Assembly: GCA_001421095.1 (NCBI GenBank)
Contig: LIIK01000048.1
Span: 9,291-19,032 of the forward strand
Length of the DNA: 9,742 bases
DNA from: Candidatus [Bacteroides] periocalifornicus
Lineage (GTDB): Bacteria; Bacteroidota; Bacteroidia; Bacteroidales; CAJPTX01
Direction of reading: 5' to 3'
The position numbers and the translations under genes are program-made. Below are positions 1 through 9,100 of the stretch, in pieces. The notes beneath the pieces are model-generated. The model was not told the origin of the DNA. It saw only the letters and a list, made by a program, of their open reading frames with translations, and did no database searches. How positions within the stretch are numbered: position 1 is the stretch's first letter; each line of letters begins with the position of its first letter.

Positions 1-30
1 CGAGCGCAGCGAGTGCCCGCCCGTCCGCCC
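1..30. repeat. GC-rich 30-bp box, copy 1 (at window edge)
   Basis: This is a same-orientation copy of 9449-9478 with 29 of 30 bases identical. The following bases diverge but keep a TATTTT...ATC core in both places. The two copies bracket the peptidase gene about 9.4 kb apart. The left boundary is cut by the window, so the element may be longer. Confidence 0.7.
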
Positions 31-69
31 ACGGGTTGCAGGCCTATTTTCATCTCCCTGCGGTATGGA

Positions 70-92
70 GGGCTTCCCAAAAAGGGCTTCCC
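70..92. repeat. Short direct repeat GGGCTTCCC x2
   Basis: GGGCTTCCC occurs at 70-78 and 84-92, separated by AAAAA. The inner CCC-AAAAA-GGG could form a weak stem. It lies downstream of the terminator and no function can be assigned. Confidence 0.4.
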
Positions 93-135
93 GTCTCTCT
101 GGGTTGCCTGCCGTCCTTAGATTTACTGCATGCGC

Positions 136-166
136 AAAAAGGCATGAGCCTTGCGACCCATGCCTT
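136..166 (-). terminator. Rho-independent terminator of the peptidase gene
   Basis: Read on the minus strand, AAGGCATGGGTC - GCAA - GGCTCATGCCTT forms a 12-pair stem containing two G-U wobbles. It is capped by a GNRA-type GCAA tetraloop closed by a C-G pair. Three further Us extend the UU at the 3' end of the stem into a run of five. It begins 23 nt after the TAG stop. The plus-strand side lacks a U run, so it should act only for the minus-strand gene, which supports a monocistronic transcript ending here. Confidence 0.88.
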
Positions 167-189
167 AAACCTAGCGACCTCGTACAAGC

Positions 190-3100
190 CTAGCGCTTCA
201 CCACGGGTATTGTGCGCTGCCCATTGGAGGAGGTTATCCGCACGAGGTAGAACCCAGCTGGCAGATGCCCCAACTGCAGGGTTAGCTGAGCGCGCCCACC
301 TGGCTGCACGCTGCAAACCTCAGCCCCCAGCGCATTGAGCACTGCAATACGGTGGGCATTGGTAACCCCGGTTAGGGTTAGTTCTTCGGTGAATGGATTG
401 GGACGGACGTGAACTGCAGCCAGTTCAGCTTCCTCTAGGGCATCGGGAGTAGGCTCTTTACGCTTGGTTAGGTTTACCTCCACCGTTAGCGGGGTATTGG
501 CCACGGTTATAGTGCCGCGGGTGGTTCGATACCCTGATTTGCGTAAGCTATAGGCGTAATGCCCTGCATGGAGCTGACATACGGCTTTCCCAGTAGCATC
601 GGTTGTCCGCTCTGTGCACCCTTCCACCCTTACGGTTACCCCTGGAATCGGCTGCCCTTCAGACTTCACTATGAAAGTTACGGGTTGGGTAGCCTCCTGT
701 AGGGTGATAGCCTCTGTAGCATCGGCATCTCCTACGGTTAGCAGAGGATTGATGGATTGAAATCCTTCCAGATCAACGGTATAGCTGTGAGAGCCTATTG
801 GTAGGAGTACCGAGACCATACCCTCTCGATTTGTGACGAGAGTTTGCCCCGCAACCGTTAGCCTAGCGCCAGCCAGCAGCCTATTGGAATTTGCCCCCAT
901 CACTATGAAGGTGATACGCGAGGCCTGCAACCGTTCAAAGCAGGCTATCAGCACTGTGTCGCCCTGCACGTTGGGCTGTGTTAGCTCGGGGTTGGTATCG
1001 CCATTATGCAGCCAATGGGAGAATCGGTATCCACTCGCGGGCACTGCGGTAATAGGCTCTGCATTAGCCCCTACGTTCACCTCTTGCTGGGCGATTCTAT
1101 CCCCCTGGAGGGTGAACATGCCCCCTTCTGCCGGGGAGGCTTGGTAAGTAAGCACGGCGCGCCCCAAGGGTAGCATATACGCAGTTCGAGTTTCGCTAGC
1201 CACTACGGGTAATGGGGAGTGGTAGAGGGGTGATGATACACCGTCCATCCAACGGTAGAATCTGAATCCGCTCGTAGGCACGGCCTCCACATTGGCTGGC
1301 ACGCTCCCCTGCTCCAGCACCTGCTTGGCGATGCCGCTATTCACACCTCCATCGGGCAGGAGTTCGTTGAAGGTACAGCTCCCCTCTGGGCTGGCATTGT
1401 AGCTAATAACGAGCCGATTAGGCTGTACGGGAACAATGGCAATATTATCCACCTCCACGGCAAAGGCCCAACCAGCTCTATAGCACCAGCGAAGCTGTAA
1501 GACTTGCCGTCCCCTGAGGCGATCTACCGGTATAGTGACAAGCGTGTCTACCGCGGTCTTCGTATGCCTAAAGAGTTGTAAATCATTCCATTCTTCCTCA
1601 TCCAAACGGAGCTGGAGGGCGAATACATCATTATCGGTAAGATGGGCGAGGAACGTGGTGCGAACCAACAGCCCATGGGGCAACCCCTCGATACGGTAGC
1701 AAGGGGAGTAGAGATACGACTCGGTAGCACCCCCTTCACCCAGCTGGTCGCTATTGCAGGTGGCAAAATGGCTCGGAAGAGCGCCCACCAACGATTGTGG
1801 CTCTTGGCTCACCATCCAAGGATTATAGCTAGCCCCTACACTCTGGGTGTACCAACCTCCAGCAAGTTCACCCGCCTCAAAATCATTGAAGTCCGGAAGA
1901 TCTACCAAAGGTGCAAAAAGCGCGTAGGCCTCTACATCGTGCGTGATATTGACCTCTCTACGTTTGGGGGTAACCACGCCATCACTCCATCCCTTGAAGT
2001 AGTAACCATCCTCCGGCGCCACCTCTACCTCTTGGCTAGAGCTACCGTGTCTGTATGAATTTACCGATTTGCCCTTCAGCAGTTTACCCCCATTGCTCAC
2101 CACATACCGCACTTCGTATTTTCGCTCGGTGAACAGAGCCTTCACCTCAAGGCTGGCCTTCACGTTGAGGTCGGCGCGCGGGTTATCAGCACGGCCGTCA
2201 CTCCACTGCTTGAATTGGTACGCCCCCACTCCTACGGCTGCCACGGGCTGCCCGTCCGCTTCAGGCGCAATCTGTTGCTCAGTTTGCCCGATTATCATCC
2301 CCTGCCCTGGTTCTGCGGTGTATCGTAGCGCAAGGGTGGCTGCCCGGAGGGGAATGGTGATCGAGAGTGGCGTTCCGCTAGTAAGGTCTATTGGCTGTGT
2401 AGCAGGAGAGTAGCCCTCTTGCTGCGCCTCTACTGTATAGGAGTTCCCTTGGGGGAGCAGCCACACGGTTTTACCCTGGGAATCTGCGGTTTTAGCCTCT
2501 TCGCCAACTATTACCGTTGCCCCTTCTACCGGCCTAGCCCCATCGGTAACTGTAATGGTAACCAGCCAGCGATCACCCTGCTCAATGCGAAAAGTTCCAT
2601 CCACGGGCATTACGCTGTAGAGCTCTGTGGTGTAGGCCTTGCTGGCATCAGCCTTCACGGTGTAGACGCCCACAGGCAACGAGGAAGAGAGTTCCACCAC
2701 CTCGTTTGCGGCATTCAGCACAGTGAAACATCCTGCCGCTGAGGAATCAGGAAGTTCCCGAGCATCCTCAATATTCACAAGCCCTTGGTAATCATACTGC
2801 AGCTTGGGCGTATAGCCAAATGGATATGTCACATCCTTAACCCCTACCGTAATGGCACGCCTCTCCACCGTAATGCGCTTCTGCACAGGAACGGCCGCAG
2901 CGTAGTAAGCCCCACCCGGCTGAGTGGCCGTAAGGGTAGCCTCGCCTGGGATACCCACATGCAACTGCCCTCCAGCCACAGAGGCCACCTCGGGGACCGT
3001 GGAGGTGAATGATACCGGGAGCTGAGAATTTACGGTAGCCTGCGCAGCCACGGGAGCATCGCCATAGGTGAAGTTTGTTTTCCCCAACGCCCAATCGAGA

Positions 3101-6100
3101 GTCTGCGGGAGGGCTAACCGCACGGCGTAGCGCTTCACAGTACCATTGGCTGCCACCACCTCTAGCGCAACGGGAGAGGTAAGTGCAATCTCGGAAGAAC
3201 CGCTGGTAAGCTCTTGCCCCGCCAGGGTTAGCTTGGCATTCTCAGAAACCCTAAAGGAGAGCCTCACTGCCCCGGGCCGATTCAGCGTGCCCACAGCCTC
3301 GGGTACAGCAATGGTAATATCTTGGGTTACTGGCGATACCGTGATATCCTGATTGAGCCCAGCGTTACCATCTTTCTTCAGGCTCAGTGCCAGAAGCTCG
3401 CAAGCTGATGATGCATCCTCTGCATAGTTGAGTACCAGGTGTTCTGATAGATTACCATGGCCCAATATGGAGCCCTTAGTAATGATCTCTACGGGCTGGT
3501 TGAAATCGAATCGAGTGTTAGCATCCACCGCCTTTCCCTTGTACGAGAGCTTAACATCTGGCCACTCGGTAGCGAAAGAGCCCTGTATAGCATCACGTGG
3601 TGTGCCTTTGGCAAAGGTGATTGTATATTTTCCTGGCGCAATCTGCTCCTGCCGAACCTCACCAGTAAAGGTAAAGCGGGCTATGAGCCGACCGAGCCTG
3701 TGCCACATCCCCCCGCTAGGGAGGTCGAGCCTTTCAGGTGGGGTTGCTTTTATGGATGCTCCCAACGTATTGCCAGAGAAGGACATATGGTTCTTCACCC
3801 CCTCGTCAAACAGGTACTCGGCAAAGTAGCCATCGGGGAGTGTGCCATCAGGCCTACGTACAGACCGGAAGGATTGGATATCGCTTACATCAAGGGCTCT
3901 AGTTGCCATGCGAAACAGCGCCAGCTGGGCATCTATCTTCCTGCAGAGCCACATCACTTCCCTTGCGCTACCACCCAGCGAAGGCGCATCCTGCTTGCCA
4001 TTGCCAGCCAACGGGTACTCTACACCGTCGAGATAGACGTGCGGCGTGCAGCTGCCCACGGGGTGCTTGTATACCACATCGGTAAAGGTTACCGCCAGGT
4101 GATGCCATTTGCCCGGGGTGATGACGCCCCCCGGAGTCCAGGCGAGCATCTGATTCCCTATCACTAGCGCTATGGAATTATCTGGTATACCGCCCGTATT
4201 GTGATAGGTGGTGCGAATGGAAAAACCGTCTGACAAGAGCAATGTGCCGAACTGCGGTTTTTCTGTTCTGAATACCATCTCCACGCTCCACTCAGAGAGC
4301 TCACGGGGCCTAAAAGCCTTGGCGGCAGTGCTTACATCCACCCATTCGTTCTCCTCTTGGTAGCTCTTTATGTCGAGAGAATAGAACCCATCGCTCTCTG
4401 GCACAATGCAGTATACTATAGCCTCTGCCTCATTGTTGGAGGCGTTTACCACGGGATCCTCAAGCAGCTCCACCTTCACCAGATGCCGACCTATTGCGCT
4501 GAGGTCTGCCGTGGTTGCAAGCTTGTACACTCTCGACCCTCCATAGGGGGCTAGTGCCTCGCCCGTAGCGCAGTCAACCCACTCTGTGATAGGCGACGCA
4601 TTATCTACCGTAACCCTTACCTGCACCTTGCCGCTGAAGGGGAGGTTAGAGAGGTTAGAAAGGGTAATGCGAACGGGTTGCTGCTGGCTGAGATTGAGAC
4701 CGCTCTCCCCTATATCTACCTTGGCCAACGCTAGGTCGCCCCGCTTGGGGTAGACCCCATCTTTCAGCTCTATTTGGAAATCCTGCACATCGCCCGCCGC
4801 CGAGCAGGGGGCCGCTAGCCCATCTTTAGGCCCCAAAACGATTCGCGCCCGGGCGGTGGTCGCTGTAAGTGCCGAGACATCGGGGGTGAACGTGGCTCGG
4901 TACTCCTTACCATCCTTAATCAGGTTCGCCTCTTGGCGCTCGGCTATGGAGAATTGCCCGTCGCCGTCCCAATCCACCCAGAGGGCCACACCCCATCCGT
5001 CGGGCACGCTGCCCCTGGCTACGGCCTCTACCGCATTCTGCGCTTCACCCCTATAGAGTTTCAGGTAGGGCGGAAGAATGGAGTAGCGGATAGCCCCCGT
5101 AAGCACTGGATTGAGCGGGGTAACCGCTCGGAATGCCTCCAGCTTTGCCAAGCGGGGAGCATCTTTAGGCTTTGGGGCTGGCCCAGGCGGCGGTATGCAG
5201 TAGCTATCGTAGATGGCGTAGGTGAAGAGTACGTTGTCGGTCTCATCAGTATCGTTACCCTCTATCGTCACTCCAATGCGCTTTGGTTCAGCTGGATCTA
5301 CCCACACCCCTTGCCCTAGCGTGAAGGTGCTATCGCCAGGCTTCACCTCCACCTCCTCGGAGAATAGCTGCCCCTCCTCAGTGAATACGCGCACAGTAAC
5401 CTGTTTCTGTTCAGACAGATAGGTATTTCTAAGAGTGATGGCTATCGGCACTTCAGCCCCGAAATCATCGCCCTGCTTGGTGGCAACCACCCCTACTATG
5501 GAGAGCGGATTTACTGCTGACACCAGATCTACGGTGGCCTCCCAGCCCTCACCGGTCTCTGCCCCCTGCAATGATTCAAAGTACAGAGTAACAGCCCCAT
5601 CCTCTGCCTCGGAGATATAGGTAAGAGGGTTGGTAGCCAGATCGCTATAGCTTCCGCTGAGGCGTGCACGGAAGCGAACTTCCTCAAGGTTAAGGCTGTA
5701 GGGGGTCTGCACCGTGTATACGGCCAGGGCTGCGCTCCCCTCTACCAGGGAGAGTTTGGTGAAGCGAACCCGAACTTTCATGCCCCGAACCGAGGGCGTA
5801 AACTTTACAGTAGAGCCTTGGTTATCAGAGTAGTTTTGCAATGCACCCCCATTATCGGTAAAGGTGATGGCGTTGGCAACCTTCACCCACAGCTGGGGGT
5901 CGGTAACCACAGGCCCGAGCGGAGTGTTCTCCACCATCGAAGTTCCCATCGGCACCACGCGTCCCATGCTGTTGACAGTGTGGGTAACCGTAGCATTGGC
6001 TCTAGGATTCAGCGGATCTACCGTACAGGTGAACCTGAGCGGTATCAGCTCTCCGCGCGCTTGCTCTGTCCCCACATCCACCAGCATGCTCAGGGGAAGG

Positions 6101-9100
6101 CTGGCCATGCCTTTAAGGGATGGAACAGGAAGCGACGCAACCCACTTCTCTCCACGGTAGGCCTTGATTAACAAGTTTTTCATCTCCTCGGCACTCCGAT
6201 TGACAAGCATCAAATCGAACCGCTCTCTCCCGAGATTCGCCCCATCGGCAGGGCCTGATATAAGGTGCAGCTCTACCCCCTTCGTCGTGGTAGGCCGTTC
6301 TACCGCTACCCGTGTGAGTACTAGAATATCCTTAGCCCCTCGCCCGGCAAATTCAACTGAGAGGCTGCAGTTCTGCCCACCCTCCAGCGAGTAGTACCAC
6401 TCTTGGTCAAATCCCGAGGCTAGCTGCTCCTGCATGCCCTCAAGGCTGGTAAGCGGCTTACCGTTTGCCGCTACCCGCATGCGAGCCGTTGCGGGGTTGC
6501 CCTTTTCGGCCGGGAGTAGTGCGCCTGAGAGGTGGAGTAGTACCCGTTCGCCCGCGGGGATACCCGTAAGGTCGAGGCTGCACATCCTCAGCGATGCCAG
6601 GTGTGAGGAATTCTTGCCCGTGTTGAAGTAATCGGATTCGTCAAAATCCGCATCCCCTTTTAAGCAGGTGAACGCGAGGGCGGTAGAGCCAGCTGGGAGG
6701 TCGTTGAAGGTCTGGTTCATATACCTAACCTGCACCCCATCGCCAGCCTCTACCCGGAAGAAGCGAGAGGGGTAGGTGGTGAATGTTTCAGAGAATGGCA
6801 GGCTGCTTTCCGTTAGCACTACTGGTGCCGAATATCCCGCCAGAACCCCCACGGCTCGCTTACCATACCCCATTCCCCCAGGCAGCTTGCAGGCCACCGA
6901 GACTATCGGGCGCTCTATACCCGCTATCATGCTCGCGGGCAGAGTAAACACGGTATCATGCTGGCTAGCGGTTTCCCCAAGCTGAACGAACCCGTCGCCG
7001 TGTTCCACACCAGCCGCTGCCGATGGCGTGGCAGCATCGGGATCGGCCAGTAAGACTACATAGCCATTGGTTGCAGTGGTGTTCTTCCTCCAGGTCAGTT
7101 TCCAACCGTCGAGACCGCAGTTGCCCTGTTCAATGCCTAGCCCCTTTGGCTGCGGTGCGATGGTGAATGGATGGTCGCTCTGGGCAATGTTTCCCTTGGT
7201 ATCAATGGCGCGGACGAGAGCCCTAGAAGTAATGGGGGTATTTGTAGGGATGGTACTGGGCAACGCAACGGCATCCTTCTCCACCCTACCGAGCGCGCTC
7301 CATGTAGAACCGCCATCGCATGACAATTCTAGCGCATAGGGCGCAACCAACCCCTCTACAGCTATGTAGGCTTGCTGCCCAGGCGCAAGGAACTCCCCGC
7401 CCGTTGGCGAAATGATACGTGGCGAGGCGAACTCAAAGAACCAGGTAAGCGCGAAGTGCTGGCGCTGGTCCCCGACTATCTCCTTGGGCAGCACCGTGAG
7501 CTCTACCGAGGAGTTCCCTGCAAGCTCGCTGGCCGATAGGGTAATTTGCTCTATATTGTTGAGATTATCCTCCTTACGAGCAGCTGGTTTCTCTAGTCCC
7601 CAGCGGGTGTGGTCGCAAACCCAAGGGTGATAATCAACACCCCCAACGGTTAGCGAGAGGTTGAGGTCGTTCACCAGTGCCCGTTGCCCGTAGGCCGCTG
7701 GGCGTACCACCGCGGGGTCGTTCCACGTGAGCATAACACGCACCCCCGTACACCCCTTAGGAATGGAAAGCGTGCGCGTATAGCGGTCTCCCAGCTTTAG
7801 GGAATCGAGGCAATACCAACCGTTCTCTAGCGAAACTGCGGCACGCTCTGCATTCATAATGCCATAGCCGAACTGGAAATCAGGCCCCGGCCTCCCGGCA
7901 TCGGTGGCAGTATTGGCCAGTACCCCGCGGAGTAGGGCGCTCGGGAGCTCCTGCCCATGGTGGAGCTGCGCGTAACGTTCGCTAAGCAGCGCAGCATGCC
8001 CCGTTACGGTAGGGCAGGCCATAGAGGTGCCACTCTCTTGCAGGTAGCCGTTGCCCGACTTGGTGCTGTAAACCTCTAGCCCTTTGGCGCAAATGGTGGG
8101 GAACAGGCGACCGTCGTCTTGCGGTCCCCAATTGCTGAACACGGTCATCTGCCCCCATTGGTCGACAGCTCCCACATGGAGCGAATTCTTTGAACGATTG
8201 CTAGCTGTTCCGTAGCCCTTTCGCCCTACGAGAGCCTGAATCTCCATCGGGCAGGACTGCTGATCGTTACCTGCCGCGAAGATATGGGTGAGGGTAGGGT
8301 AACGACAGGCGAGAAGGTCAAGATTGTAGTCGGATTCCCTATATGTAAGTGACTGTAGATCTTGGCAAACCTGCGCAAGGTAGGTACCATACGAATTCTG
8401 CGTAAGGGTGATGCCGAAATCCTCGCGCGCCTGGGCCATCTCCTGCTGCGGTGTAAGGCCGTTTTTCTGCCTATTGAAATTATAAGTCCACGCTTTGGAT
8501 TCTGGCGCCATACCCCGCGCATCAGGATCGAGCAGGCCAGCCCCCAGCACCGTACCCGCCACGTGGGTTCCGTGGTCATCAAAGAGTTCAGACTCCTGCA
8601 CGCTAATCCGCAGGCCAAAGTCGACATGATGCGTAACATCGGCATCCCAAATCCCTACGCGAATACCCCTTCCCGAGAGGCCACGTCCGCCAAGCGAGGG
8701 TGGCGTACTGAGTATACTCGCCCGCCCGAGGATGCGGCCCGTGGCGTTGTAGAGGTGCGCCGGCGGATCTTGCAGATTTACCGCCAGCACCCACGGCAGG
8801 CTGGCCACCTCGTAGGCCGACGCCACTGGCATCACGGCATAGGCCGCCCTGAAGGCTTCGGCCACCTCCACGTTGCGCAGGCCGAGCCGTGCTAGGGCGG
8901 CGGACACCTCAGCGGGGGTGGCGTTGGCCGCGTAGCGGACCACCACCCGCACAGCATCCATACCCGCCTGGGCGTACTCTGGGATGCGGGGCTCTGTAGG
9001 AGCTACCCAGCCCAGCGATCTGCCACGCTGCGCTGCATCGCTCTGGGGCTGCAGGGCAGTGCAGAGCTTCTGCGTAGGCTGGAGTTGCATCAGGGAGGTG

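Noticed and set aside
3457..4167. 236-codon plus-strand frame antisense to the LamG region
   Set aside because: It lies wholly within the peptidase gene, has no recognisable domain, and is explained by the codon bias of the real frame.
8362..8895. 177-codon plus-strand frame antisense to the catalytic domain
   Set aside because: It is a shadow of the S8 domain, which has clear motifs in the minus frame.
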